Below, piece after piece: positions 14,951 through 24,232 of a stretch of 64,000 bases of DNA (position 1 is the stretch's first letter; every line of letters starts with the position of its first letter). Under the pieces are notes generated by a model, which saw only the letters and a list, made by a program, of their open reading frames with translations, was not told the DNA's origin and did no database searches. Location: contig NZ_JANIIC010000054.1 in the NCBI RefSeq assembly GCF_024519315.1, positions 1 to 64,000 of the forward strand. Reading direction: 5' to 3'. The DNA is from Streptomyces malaysiensis subsp. samsunensis. GTDB lineage: Bacteria > Actinomycetota > Actinomycetes > Streptomycetales > Streptomycetaceae. Made by a program: the position numbers and the translations under genes.

Positions 14951-16309
14951 TCAGTTCTTGTACGCCTTGGCGGCATCCGCTTCCAACTGGCGCTGGATGC
15001 CTTCGACATTCCTCGGGTTCTTGAGGAAGTCCTGGAGCGCTTTCCATTCGCCCTGGGCCGGCTTGCCACCGAAGGAGGCGGGAGCCTGGTCGGACATGTC
15101 GAACCGGAAGTCATTGCCCGCCGCGATCAGCGCCTGTGCGATCTTGCGCATGGAAGCATTGGGATAGGCGCTGAGCTTGACGTTCTTGTTCGCCGAGATG
15201 AACCCGCCGGACTGGGCCCAGATGGTCCCGGCGTCGGGCGAGGCGAGGAAGGTGAGCAGCGCCTGCGCGGCCTTGCTGTTCTTCAGCGCCACGCCGACGT
15301 CGCCGCCGGTCACCACCGGCTCCTTGTCGCCCACCGCGGGGAACGGGAACACCTTCGCGTCCTGGTCGAGCTCGGCGCCCGCGTCGGCCACGTTGGCGGC
15401 GACGAAGTCGGCCTCGAAGACCATGCCCGCGTCCGGCTCCGCCTTGTTGCCGAACGCCTTGGTGACGGAGTCCGGGAACGCGGTCTGGAGCGCACCGCCC
15501 CGGCCGCCCGCGACCAGGCCCTTGCTGCCCCACAGATCGGCGAGCGTCTCGAGCGCCTTCTTCACCGAGGGATCGGTCCACTTGATCTTGTGCTGGGCGA
15601 GCTGGTCGTACTTCTCCGGGCCCGCCTGGGAGAGATAGACGTTCTCGAACCAGTCGGTGAGCGTCCAGCCGTCCTGGCCGCCGATCGCGACCGCGTCGGT
15701 GCCGGAGTCGGAGATCAGCTGGGCCTGCTCCAGGAACTCCTTCCACGTCTTCGGCACCTTGGCGCCCGCGTAGTCGAACGCGGAAGTGTTGTACCAGAGC
15801 AGGGATTTGTTGCTCGCCTTGAAATACACCCCGTAGGGCTTGCCCTGGTACGAGCCGAGGTCCTGCCAGCCCTTGGCGAAGTTCTTGGCCAACTCGGCAC
15901 TGGCGTCGGCGTTCAGCGGTTTGGCCCAGCCCTTCTGCGCGAACTCGCGCATGACGCCGACCTGTCCGACCATCGCGACATCCGGCGGAGCGCCGCCCGC
16001 GATCTTCGAGCCGACGAAGCCGGCCATGTCGTCGCCGCTGGGTACGAAGGAGACCTTGGCCCCCGTGCGTTTCTCGAACTCCTTGAGCACCTTGGTGAAG
16101 TTCTCCTGCTCGGTGCCCGTCCAGACCGCGGTGACCTGGAGTTTTTGCCCTTTGAGATTCGGTAGTTTCACGGTGTTCGGCGGGGGGCCGCCGCTCACCG
16201 TGTCCTGGTCGTCACCGCCGCAGCCCGCGGCGGTGAGCATGAGCCCTCCCGCCGCCAGCAGGGCTACCGCGGTTCGTGTCGAACGCTTCATAGGAAGCGG
16301 TACGTGCAT
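14951..16309 (-). CDS. Sugar ABC transporter solute-binding lipoprotein
   Basis: 452 residues. A basic n-region and hydrophobic stretch lead to the lipobox LTAAGC, with Cys30 as the lipidated residue, so the protein is membrane-anchored outside the cell. The mature part has the family 1 binding-protein pattern (VTAVWTGTEQENFTKVLKEF, PDVAMVGQVG, LLWYNTSAF). GGAGGG lies 11 bases upstream of ATG 16309; the second ATG (16291, MKRSTR) has no visible site but gives the more typical N-terminus. First gene of the leftward importer operon. Confidence 0.9.
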   Translation of the reverse strand: MHVPLPMKRSTRTAVALLAAGGLMLTAAGCGGDDQDTVSGGPPPNTVKLPNLKGQKLQVTAVWTGTEQENFTKVLKEFEKRTGAKVSFVPSGDDMAGFVGSKIAGGAPPDVAMVGQVGVMREFAQKGWAKPLNADASAELAKNFAKGWQDLGSYQGKPYGVYFKASNKSLLWYNTSAFDYAGAKVPKTWKEFLEQAQLISDSGTDAVAIGGQDGWTLTDWFENVYLSQAGPEKYDQLAQHKIKWTDPSVKKALETLADLWGSKGLVAGGRGGALQTAFPDSVTKAFGNKAEPDAGMVFEADFVAANVADAGAELDQDAKVFPFPAVGDKEPVVTGGDVGVALKNSKAAQALLTFLASPDAGTIWAQSGGFISANKNVKLSAYPNASMRKIAQALIAAGNDFRFDMSDQAPASFGGKPAQGEWKALQDFLKNPRNVEGIQRQLEADAAKAYKN

Positions 16310-16599
16310 TCCCCGTGTTCCCTCCGATGCTGACCGCCCCCGTGCGGCCCGTGTCCCGTGCGAGTAGTCCTACGCCCCGTCACCGAACGTGGCAACACTG
16401 TGTCCGGCGTTCACTCACGGATCGTGATCGGGCCGTGATGAACGATCATCCGAGACCGGGGCAGGTGGGGCACACGGGAGGATGGGCAGAAACAGTTCTG
16501 AAAGCCGGTCAGGAACGATGTGATCGTTGAGAAACGGGCGGGGAACGGGCGGCGAACCGCCGGTAACGGGCAGGGTCGGTCGAGGGCGGTCGGTGACGG
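16310..16599. other. Intergenic region upstream of sugar importer
   Basis: Leader and promoter region of the binding-protein operon, downstream of the FHA/FtsK-like gene. I see an AT-richer patch with repeated gatcgtgatc/gatgaacgatcat elements around 16420-16450 but no clear operator or terminator. Confidence 0.4.
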
Positions 16600-19500
16600 T
16601 CAGATCAGGGCGGGTGCGGAGGGCGCGTCCGCCGACTGCGCGGCGCGCTGGAGCGCACTGGCGAGAAGTGCCAGGTCGGTGGGGCCGTTGCCCAGCTCGC
16701 GCAGCGGCCGGCGGGTGGGCGGATCGCCCATGCGCCGCCATTCGAGCGGTACGACGGTGGGCCGCTGTGTCGCGGTGCGCGGTATCCGTCCGGTCACCCG
16801 GCCCGCCTGAAACGGAGTCTCGACTACATCATCCGGGCGCAGCAGCCGCCCGCGGCCCGGAGTCGGTTCGCCGCCCGGGGCGGCTGCGGTGGTCGAGGCG
16901 GATGTGACCGAGCGTGTCGATATGCCGGGGGATGTGCCGGGCCTTTCGGGCTCGCCGGGGTGTGCGGGGCGTGTGGGGTGTGCGGGAGCCGCGGATGCCG
17001 CGGAACCCGTGGCGTTCAACGGGCGCGGGTCCAGGGTGATCCGCAGCTCGGCCCGCTCGACGGCCACCGTGTCCGCCGTACGGTCCGGGCGGCCGGACGC
17101 CACGACCAGATGCACCCCGAGGCTTGCGCCGTCACGGGCGATCGCCTCCAGGGCGCGGACGACCGAACCGGCCGCCGGGCGGCCGGGACTGCCGAGGGCC
17201 GGGGCCACCAGCGCGTCGAAGTCGTCGACGAGCACGACGAGACGGGGGAGGAGCGAGCGGGGGCGGACGGCCGCCGGGCTCGCGGTGCGCTGGGCGCGCA
17301 GATTGAGCGTGTGGAGGGTGTCGCTTGGCGGCGGGTCGATATCGCCGGGTGGGCGGGGCGCGACCACGCGGGCGGCACCGGCCGCACCGGCCGTACTGGT
17401 CGCACCGGCCGCACCGGCCGCACCGGTCGCGGTCGCACCGGCCGTACCGGAGGCGGGTGCGCCCGGGGCGCCGCTCGGCTGGGCGGCCCCGCCGCCCTCG
17501 CCACCGCCGCGGTGGGGCCGGGTGTGCCAGTCGGTGAAGTCCTGCCCCTCCAGCAGCTCGGCGCGGCGCTTGAGCTCCGAGCTGAGCGCCTGCGCGAACT
17601 CCCGCATCCGCACGGGGTCGGTGGCCGCCAGATGCGTCGAGACATGCGGCAGGTCCGTGCACACCTGGAGCCCCTCGCCCGCCCCGGCTCCGGCCCCGTC
17701 GACGAGAATGAGCTCGAGCCGGTCCGGCCGTTCGGCGGCCGCGAGCGACGCGGCGAACGAACGCAGCAGCTCCGTCTTACCGGTGCCCGCCGAGCCGTCG
17801 ATCACCGCGTGCGGACCGTCGGCGGCCAGATCGACCGCGAGCGGGCCGCGCGGCCCGGCGCCGAGCACCGCCAGCGCCCGGCCGCCCGGCGGGGCCTCGT
17901 CCGCCGCGACCGCCCAACGGGCCATCAGCGACGCGGGGGTGGCCCGCGCCAGGCCCAACTCGTCCAGCAGCCGCGCCGAGTCGGGCAGCGGGACGGTGGG
18001 CGGGCCGCCGGAACCGCCGAACGCGCCGTCCTGCGCGGAGGCGGCCGGGCGCAGGGGCGCGAGCGCCCGCGCGAACCGCTCGGCCCACGCCGCCGACACC
18101 GCGTCCACGGTCACGGTCGTGGTGGCGTCGGTCGCCCCGGTGACCCCGGTGACCCCGGTGACCGCGGTGACCGCGGTGACCCCGGTGACCCCGGTGACCG
18201 CGGTGGTGCCGGACGCCGCCCCGTCCCTCTGGACGACCTGGAGCCCCGTGGCCACATCGCCGCTCAGCACGGCCGCCACCCCGCACGCCGCGAAGGCCGC
18301 GGACGCGGAGCACGCGGCCTCATAGCTCATCGGCAGCGGGGACGTGGGCGACGCGGCGGGCGCCTCGGCCAGACAGAGCAGATGGATTCCGGCCGCCGGG
18401 CCGCTCACCGCCAGCCGGGCGAGCGTGTCGTGCAGCGCGGGCTGACCGGGGGCGCCGTCCACGATCACCACCGTGTACGGCCCGAAGTGGCGAGCCGCCG
18501 CGGACGCCGCGGCGGCCGGGGAGGCGCTCGCCCAGCCGGGGCCCAGCGGCCCGGCCTCCAGCCGCCGGGTCAGCTCCTCCGTACGGGCCGTGGCCTGCTC
18601 CAGGTCATACGCGAGCAGCAGCCGGCAATCCTGCCCGCGCAACGGCTGGAGCTGCGGCAGCCAGCCGAGCCACGACCACTCCGCCAGCCGCTCCTCGCCA
18701 CTGATCAGCACGATCTCCAGCGCGGCCGGTGAGTGCAGGGCCGCCAACTGCGCCACGACGGACCGGGCGAGCCCCGCCACCCGCGCCCGCGGCCCCGCCA
18801 GCCCCAGCGATCCGCACCGCCGCAGATCGACGGTCACGGGCGCGGCGGGCAGCGGCGCGCCCTCCGCCGTCAGCTGGTCGGCCGAGCCTAGCCGCACGGT
18901 AAGCGCGTCCGGATGGCCCTGGGCCCGCTCCCACAGCCGGGAGCCCGGCCCCAGCGCCGTCATCAGCACGGTGGCCGGATCCGGCCACCGCCGCTGCGAA
19001 GCCTCCGCCTCCGCGGCCGCCCGCGCCGCCGCGCCCTGGTCCTGTCTCGCCCCGGCCCGCTCGGCCGACTTCCCCCCGGCCAACTGCCGTACCCAGGCCC
19101 CTATCCCCCGCCGCCGCGCCTGCGCCCCCGGCGCGTCCAGCGCATACCCCCCGGCATGCGTACTATCCGCCGCCCCCCGCAGCCCGGCGCCACCAGCCGC
19201 CGCGCCCTTACCGCCGCGCTGCCCGGCGCCGCCAGCGCCCGTGCCCTTGCCGCCGCGGCGCTGCTCGGCGCCGCTAGCCGCCGCTCCTTTGCCGTCGTTG
19301 CGCTGCTCGGCGCCGCCGTATCCCGCGCTTCCGTCCTGCGGACGCCCGCCGCGTGGGTCGAAGTCGGCGGGAGCCGCGCCATGGCCCGTCGCGTAGCCGG
19401 GGTCGGCCGAGCCGCGGCCGCCGCGCGGCCCGGCGCCCGGTCGGCCGCCGGGGGAGGGGGCGCGCTGGTCGGGGACGGCGGCCGGGCCGCCGTAAGGCGA

Positions 19501-21645
19501 CCGGTCGTAGTCCGCGTCGGCAGGCTGACCGCCGGTGGAGGTCCCCCGCGGGCTCTCCTGGCCGCGCCCTTGGCCGTACGAATGACCGCCGCGCGGGGCG
19601 TCGCCGTAGGCCGCCTCGCCCTCGCCCTGTCGGCCGGGGTCCGCGCCCGTACCGCAGTAAGGGCCGCCACTGGGGCCCACCGGGTTGCCGGAGGCACCAC
19701 GGGATGTGGGCCGGTGGTGCGGGGCGGTGTCCGGGTGCCGACTGCCGGTCGGCCGGGCCCATTGCCCCGGCTGCCCGCCGGGGCCGGTGCCCGACTGATC
19801 CTGGTCGGCCCGCGCGGGCTGCCCCGCCGGGCCGTGTCCGGCGGCTCCGGCCCGGGGGGCGCGCTCACCGCGCCGGGTGGGAGTGGTGGACGGATCGTCG
19901 TACGGCTGGCCGCCCGGGGCCGAGGCCCCCTGCGGGTCGTGGTCGCGTCCGCCCGTGCCGCCGTGCCCTTCCCCGTACGGTCGCTCGCTGTGGCGGGCGG
20001 GGTCTTCGGCGCCGTAGGCCGAGCCGCCGGGGCTTCCCGAGCCGCCTGTCGCCCTGTGGTTGGCCTGTCCGCCTTGGCCCTCGTGGCGGGGCCCCTGCGG
20101 GCGGTGGCCGCTTGTGCCCGTGTCGTCGTGTGCTTGGCCGTATGGCCGCTCGCTGCGGCCACTGGTGTCTTCGGTGCCGTATGGCGTGCTGCCGGGGCTT
20201 CCCGGGCCGCCGGGGTTCCGGCCGCCTGTCGGCCAGTGGTCGGTCTGTCCGCCTCGGTCTTCGTAGTGGGGCCCCTGCGGGCGGTGGCCGCTGGCGCCCG
20301 CGCCGCCGTGTGCGCCGGTCGCGCCGCCGGGTGCTTCGCCGCGCGGGCGCCCGTCGCGGCCGCTGGCGCCTTCGGTGCCGTAAGGCGAGCCGGCGGGGCT
20401 CCCCGGGCCGCCGGTCGGCCAACGGTCGGCCTGTCCGTCCCGGTCCTCGTGGCGAGACCCACGACCGCTCGCACCGCCGCGCGTCCCAGGCGTCCCGCTC
20501 GCACCGCCGTCATGACCGGACCCGCGACCGCCCGCGCCGCCGTGCGTCCCAGCCGTGCCGCTGTACGTCCCGCTCGCACCGCCTCCGTGACCGGACCCGC
20601 GACCGTCCGCGCCGCCGCGCGTCCCCGTGGCGGCTCCCTCGTCGGGGTGGCGGCCGTCGTCGCCCGGGTGGGCATGGGCGCCGGTGCCCGAGCCTTCGTC
20701 GTACGTCCCGGGCGCTCTGCGCGCCCCGGGCGCGGGGTGAGACTCCTCACCCGGCTGGGCGACGCGCGTCCAGCCCGTGCCGGGGTGGCGGGCGGGGGGT
20801 GTCCAGGTGCCCTGGGCCGTGTGGGTGGGCGGGGACTGGGGGGCGCCCGTCCAGGTGCCCTCCGCGTGGGTGGGGTGGTCCCCGGCCGGGGTCACGCGGA
20901 GGTGGCCCTCTCCGTCCGGGTGGACCGGAAGGCGAGCGGGGGCCGACGGGAGCGCGGACATGGCGGCGGACGGGACGCGCAGCCGCAGCGCGGACTCGCC
21001 GATCCGCAGCAGCACCCCCGGCTCCAGGGGCACCGGCTGGGGGCCGACGGGGACGCCGTCGGCCGCGGTGCCGTTGGTCGAGCCGAGGTCGGCGATGGTC
21101 ACGCGGCCGTCCTCGGCGACCGTGACCGCGCAGTGCAGCCGGGAGACGTCGGGGTCGTCCAGGGGGACGTCCGCGTCGGCGGAGCGGCCGATGCGGACCT
21201 GGCCGCCGTGCAGCAGGTGGACGCCGCCCGCGTCTGGCCCCGCGACCACGTCCAGATGGACCGTGGCGTCGGCCACGGCGGTCTCGGGGAGGCCGGGGTA
21301 GCCGGGGTAGTGGCCGGAGTCGGGGTCGGCCGGGCCGTGCAGGGAGAGCACCGCGCCGTCCACCAGCGGCGGCTCGCCGAGCGCGCAGCGCTGTGGATCC
21401 AGCCGCTCGCCCCCCGCGTACAGCACCACCGCGCCGCCGCTGCCGCCCCCCGCCTCGTAACCGGCCGCGGCGACCACGTCGGCGAGGCCGCCGGCCACCG
21501 CGGCGAGGGCCGTGCCGGGGGGTGCCGTGACCACGACGTCCACCGCGCCCATGAGGGCATGCGGCCCGGACGCGGGCGCAGGATGGTGGCCGGAACGGCC
21601 CGGGTGGGCGCTGCGCGGCCCGAGGACGGTCAGCCGAATCTGCAT
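16600..21645 (-). CDS. Giant FHA-domain protein with FtsK/SpoIIIE-like ATPase module
   Basis: About 1681 residues. Residues ~130-225 form an FHA domain (GRS at 153-155, SRLH at 168-171, GSTNGT at 188-193) that binds phosphothreonine. Residues ~250-850 are a Gly/Arg/Pro/His-rich low-complexity linker built of imperfect ~40-residue units (GHRPQGP..., ...GSPGGS.YG.ED). The C-terminal ~800 residues carry FtsK/EccC-like ATPase features: Walker A GSAGTGKTE near 1283-1291, the Walker B-like LVVLVDDFDALV, and a second degenerate repeat. ATG at 21645 begins the conserved N-terminus. It is divergent from two Ser/Thr kinase genes, so phosphorylation-dependent control is a reasonable inference. DNA-level 9-bp repeats occur inside. 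Not a canonical T7SS EccC, as no membrane segments are seen. Confidence 0.85.
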   Translation of the reverse strand: MQIRLTVLGPRSAHPGRSGHHPAPASGPHALMGAVDVVVTAPPGTALAAVAGGLADVVAAAGYEAGGGSGGAVVLYAGGERLDPQRCALGEPPLVDGAVLSLHGPADPDSGHYPGYPGLPETAVADATVHLDVVAGPDAGGVHLLHGGQVRIGRSADADVPLDDPDVSRLHCAVTVAEDGRVTIADLGSTNGTAADGVPVGPQPVPLEPGVLLRIGESALRLRVPSAAMSALPSAPARLPVHPDGEGHLRVTPAGDHPTHAEGTWTGAPQSPPTHTAQGTWTPPARHPGTGWTRVAQPGEESHPAPGARRAPGTYDEGSGTGAHAHPGDDGRHPDEGAATGTRGGADGRGSGHGGGASGTYSGTAGTHGGAGGRGSGHDGGASGTPGTRGGASGRGSRHEDRDGQADRWPTGGPGSPAGSPYGTEGASGRDGRPRGEAPGGATGAHGGAGASGHRPQGPHYEDRGGQTDHWPTGGRNPGGPGSPGSTPYGTEDTSGRSERPYGQAHDDTGTSGHRPQGPRHEGQGGQANHRATGGSGSPGGSAYGAEDPARHSERPYGEGHGGTGGRDHDPQGASAPGGQPYDDPSTTPTRRGERAPRAGAAGHGPAGQPARADQDQSGTGPGGQPGQWARPTGSRHPDTAPHHRPTSRGASGNPVGPSGGPYCGTGADPGRQGEGEAAYGDAPRGGHSYGQGRGQESPRGTSTGGQPADADYDRSPYGGPAAVPDQRAPSPGGRPGAGPRGGRGSADPGYATGHGAAPADFDPRGGRPQDGSAGYGGAEQRNDGKGAAASGAEQRRGGKGTGAGGAGQRGGKGAAAGGAGLRGAADSTHAGGYALDAPGAQARRRGIGAWVRQLAGGKSAERAGARQDQGAAARAAAEAEASQRRWPDPATVLMTALGPGSRLWERAQGHPDALTVRLGSADQLTAEGAPLPAAPVTVDLRRCGSLGLAGPRARVAGLARSVVAQLAALHSPAALEIVLISGEERLAEWSWLGWLPQLQPLRGQDCRLLLAYDLEQATARTEELTRRLEAGPLGPGWASASPAAAASAAARHFGPYTVVIVDGAPGQPALHDTLARLAVSGPAAGIHLLCLAEAPAASPTSPLPMSYEAACSASAAFAACGVAAVLSGDVATGLQVVQRDGAASGTTAVTGVTGVTAVTAVTGVTGVTGATDATTTVTVDAVSAAWAERFARALAPLRPAASAQDGAFGGSGGPPTVPLPDSARLLDELGLARATPASLMARWAVAADEAPPGGRALAVLGAGPRGPLAVDLAADGPHAVIDGSAGTGKTELLRSFAASLAAAERPDRLELILVDGAGAGAGEGLQVCTDLPHVSTHLAATDPVRMREFAQALSSELKRRAELLEGQDFTDWHTRPHRGGGEGGGAAQPSGAPGAPASGTAGATATGAAGAAGATSTAGAAGAARVVAPRPPGDIDPPPSDTLHTLNLRAQRTASPAAVRPRSLLPRLVVLVDDFDALVAPALGSPGRPAAGSVVRALEAIARDGASLGVHLVVASGRPDRTADTVAVERAELRITLDPRPLNATGSAASAAPAHPTRPAHPGEPERPGTSPGISTRSVTSASTTAAAPGGEPTPGRGRLLRPDDVVETPFQAGRVTGRIPRTATQRPTVVPLEWRRMGDPPTRRPLRELGNGPTDLALLASALQRAAQSADAPSAPALI
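17371..17462. repeat. 9-bp coding repeat (Gly-Ala tract) in FHA/FtsK gene
   Basis: The plus strand repeats gcaccggcc with small changes about nine times. On the coding strand it yields an alternating Gly/Ala/Ala tract. Such repeats are slippage-prone but stay in frame. Confidence 0.75.
18135..18205. repeat. 9-bp coding repeat (VTG/VTA tract) in FHA/FtsK gene
   Basis: Eight near-identical copies of ggtgacccc/ggtgaccgc encode VTGVTGVTAVTAVTGVTGVTG on the minus strand. The repeat lies between the two ATPase-like halves and is probably a flexible linker of variable length between strains. Confidence 0.8.
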
Positions 21646-22265
21646 CGCCGTCAACGGTCCCTTCTGTCCGGGGGGCCGGGCAGGGGTGCCGACCCCCACC
21701 ACCACCCCCAGGCCCTTCGGCACGTACAGGTCCGTACGGGGTCGTACGAGTCACGGAGCGTGAGCCTCCCGGCGCTCGGCGCTTCCGTGCTGTCTGCATC
21801 CTCGCACCTGCCACCGACACTTCGCCCGCCGCCCGCCGTTACATGATCTTGATTGGTCGGCTAGTCGGCCGAAAGTGGCTGATTGCGACCGGAACGGCCA
21901 CCCTTGAGACGCTCGGGGGCGCCCGATGGAGCGGCCATTGAGCGGCGATCGAGCGCCCCGGACCGCCGGTGGCAACCATCTGCCCGGATCACACGTCTTC
22001 CCCCGCGCCGGAGCGGTGTCCGGACCGGTGTCCGGGTCCGTGTCCGGACCGGTGTCCGGGTCCGCCGGGGCCGGTTGTCCGGAACCCGTGTCCGATCCCG
22101 TGTTCGACCCCCTGCCCGAGCCCTCGTGTGGTGATCGGATAGGGCTCGCCGTGCGTCGCCATTACAGTGGGGCGGACGAGTACCAAAAGGCAGCGACCAA
22201 CAGCAGACCATCCAGCAGACCATCGCAGTCCACCGATGTAAGACCACGATCAGGGAGCGCATGAC
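21646..22265. other. Divergent intergenic region with 24-bp repeat
   Basis: Separates the FHA/FtsK-like gene from the kinase gene and should hold both promoters. At about 22015-22062 the block ggtgtccggaccggtgtccg and its variant recur as a ~24-bp tandem repeat. No convincing coding frame or -10/-35 pair was identified. Confidence 0.5.
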
Positions 22266-23957
22266 GTGCGGCCGGTAGGCAGCAAATACCTGCTCGAGGA
22301 GCCGCTCGGGCGCGGAGCCACGGGCACCGTCTGGCGAGCCCGCCAGACCACGCCGGCGGGGGCCGAGGCCGCCGTGGCCGGGCAGCCCGGCGAGACCGTC
22401 GCGATCAAGGTCCTCAAGGAGGAGCTCGCGAACGACGCGGACATCGTGATGCGCTTTCTCCGCGAGCGCTCGGTGCTGCTCCGGCTCACCCACCCCAATA
22501 TCGTCCGCACCCGTGACCTGGTGGTCGAGGGCGATCTGCTGGCCCTGGTCATGGACCTGATCGACGGCCCGGATCTGCACAACTACCTGCGCAGCAACGG
22601 CCCGTTCACCCCCGTCGCCGCCTCCCTCCTCACCGCGCAGATCGCCGACGCGCTCGCCGCCAGCCACGCCGACGGCGTGGTGCACCGCGATCTGAAGCCC
22701 GCCAACGTGCTGCTCGCGGGCACCGGCGAGGGCCAGGAGATGCACCCGATGCTGACCGACTTCGGCATCGCGCGCCTCGCCGACTCGCCCGGCCTCACCC
22801 GCACCCAGGAGTTCGTCGGCACCCCCGCCTATGTGGCGCCGGAGTCCGCCGAGGGCCGTCCGCAGACCTCCGCGGTGGACATCTACGGCGCGGGCATCAT
22901 GCTCTACGAGCTGGTCACCGGCCGTCCGCCGTTCGCCGGCAACACCGCACTCGAGGTGCTCCACCGCCACCTCAGCGAGGAGCCGCGCCGCCCCTCGACC
23001 GTGCCCGAGCCGCTGTGGACGGTGATAGAGCGCTGTCTGCGCAAGCGGCCCGAGGAGCGCCCCAGCGCCGAGAACCTCGCCCGTGGGCTGCGCGTGGTCG
23101 CCGCGGGTGTCGGGGTGCACGCCTCGGCCGCGCAGGCCGAGGAGGCGCTCGGCGTGGCCGCGCTGCTCGCCCCGGACCCGGCGCCCGCCCCGGTCCCGGA
23201 CACCGCGCCCGCGGGCTCGGCCGAGCCCACGCAGGTGCTGCCCACGAACGCACCGGCGGGCTCCCCCTCGTACGACCCGGCCGCGGCCACCAATGTGATG
23301 CCGACCGCCGGGGCGAACGCCGACCCCACCCAGGTGCTGCCCAGCGGCTCCGGACCGGCCGGAGGCGCCGATCCGACGCGCGCCATGCCGCCCGTGCCGC
23401 CCGGTGGTCCGGGCCAGGACGATCCGCACCCCTGGCAGAACCAGCTGCGCGCGGCCCGCGACCGCAACGAGCAGACCCAGGTCCAGTACCTCGACCCCAG
23501 CCAGGACCCGCTGCGCCGCCGCCCCCATCGCCCCGCGCCCCAGCAGTACCAGCAGCCGCAGCAGTCGCAGCAGCCCCAGCAGCCGCCCCAGCGCCAGCGG
23601 GGCCGCCAGCAGCCGCCGCCGTACGCCCAGCAGCAGCCGCAGCAGTACGCCCCGGCGCCGCACCACCCCCAGCAGCCCCAGCCGCAGCGCTACGCCCCGC
23701 CGCCGCAGCAGCCGGAGCCGCGCCGCGAGCCCCGCCAGCGGGGCTCCAACCCCAACCGGATGAAGATCCCGGGGCTGGGGTGCCTCAAGGGCTGTCTGTT
23801 CGTGATCGTGGTCCTGGTCATCGGCTCCTGGCTGGTCTGGGAGCTGACCCCGCTCAAGGACTGGGTCGCCGAGGGCAAGGGCTACTGGGACGCGGTCTCG
23901 GGCTGGGCCAAGGACGTCGGGCAGTGGATCGAGGACCTGGGCGGGCCCAGCAGCTGA
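22266..23957 (+). CDS. pkaA: Ser/Thr protein kinase, PkaA-like
   Basis: 563 residues. An N-terminal Hanks-type kinase domain (~1-270) has the glycine loop GRGATGTVW, catalytic lysine VAIKVL, HRDLKPANVLL, DFGIARL and the APE-equivalent VAPES. A Pro/Gln-rich linker (QQPQQPQ tracts) follows, then one membrane segment near residues 505-525 (LFVIVVLVIGSWLVWEL) and a short tail, with no PASTA repeats. GTG at 22266 is preceded by AGGGAG. The tandem arrangement with a second kinase and prfB matches the pkaA-pkaB pair known from Streptomyces; the symbol rests on that synteny. The adjacent FHA protein is a plausible substrate or reader. Confidence 0.88.
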   Translation: MRPVGSKYLLEEPLGRGATGTVWRARQTTPAGAEAAVAGQPGETVAIKVLKEELANDADIVMRFLRERSVLLRLTHPNIVRTRDLVVEGDLLALVMDLIDGPDLHNYLRSNGPFTPVAASLLTAQIADALAASHADGVVHRDLKPANVLLAGTGEGQEMHPMLTDFGIARLADSPGLTRTQEFVGTPAYVAPESAEGRPQTSAVDIYGAGIMLYELVTGRPPFAGNTALEVLHRHLSEEPRRPSTVPEPLWTVIERCLRKRPEERPSAENLARGLRVVAAGVGVHASAAQAEEALGVAALLAPDPAPAPVPDTAPAGSAEPTQVLPTNAPAGSPSYDPAAATNVMPTAGANADPTQVLPSGSGPAGGADPTRAMPPVPPGGPGQDDPHPWQNQLRAARDRNEQTQVQYLDPSQDPLRRRPHRPAPQQYQQPQQSQQPQQPPQRQRGRQQPPPYAQQQPQQYAPAPHHPQQPQPQRYAPPPQQPEPRREPRQRGSNPNRMKIPGLGCLKGCLFVIVVLVIGSWLVWELTPLKDWVAEGKGYWDAVSGWAKDVGQWIEDLGGPSS

Positions 23958-24232
23958 TCCGCCCCGGCGCGGGCCCGGTCCCTGTCCCGGTTCCCGGTCC
24001 CCCTCCTGGCCCGTTTCCCGGCCGGTCGCCGACCCCGCTCTTCGGCCGGCCCCCGCCCCGTTCCCCGGCCGGTCGCCGCCTCCGTACCTCCGTCTCCGGT
24101 GATTTGTCGACATCCGAAGGGTGTTTTCCGCCGCAGAAGTGACAGTTGGCGTTGTCTGGTGCACCCAACGCGCCAGTAGCCGCGTAGCTTTGTCGCCAAC
24201 GTGCCCCCCTTGTCGGAGGATTCGGAGCAGTC

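Noticed and set aside
18913..21846. 977-codon plus-strand frame opposite the FHA/FtsK gene
   Set aside because: No motif, extreme Arg/Ala/Gly content; the minus frame has clear domains.
22015..22062. GTGTCCGG repeats as a possible CRISPR-like array
   Set aside because: Units are contiguous with no unique spacers.
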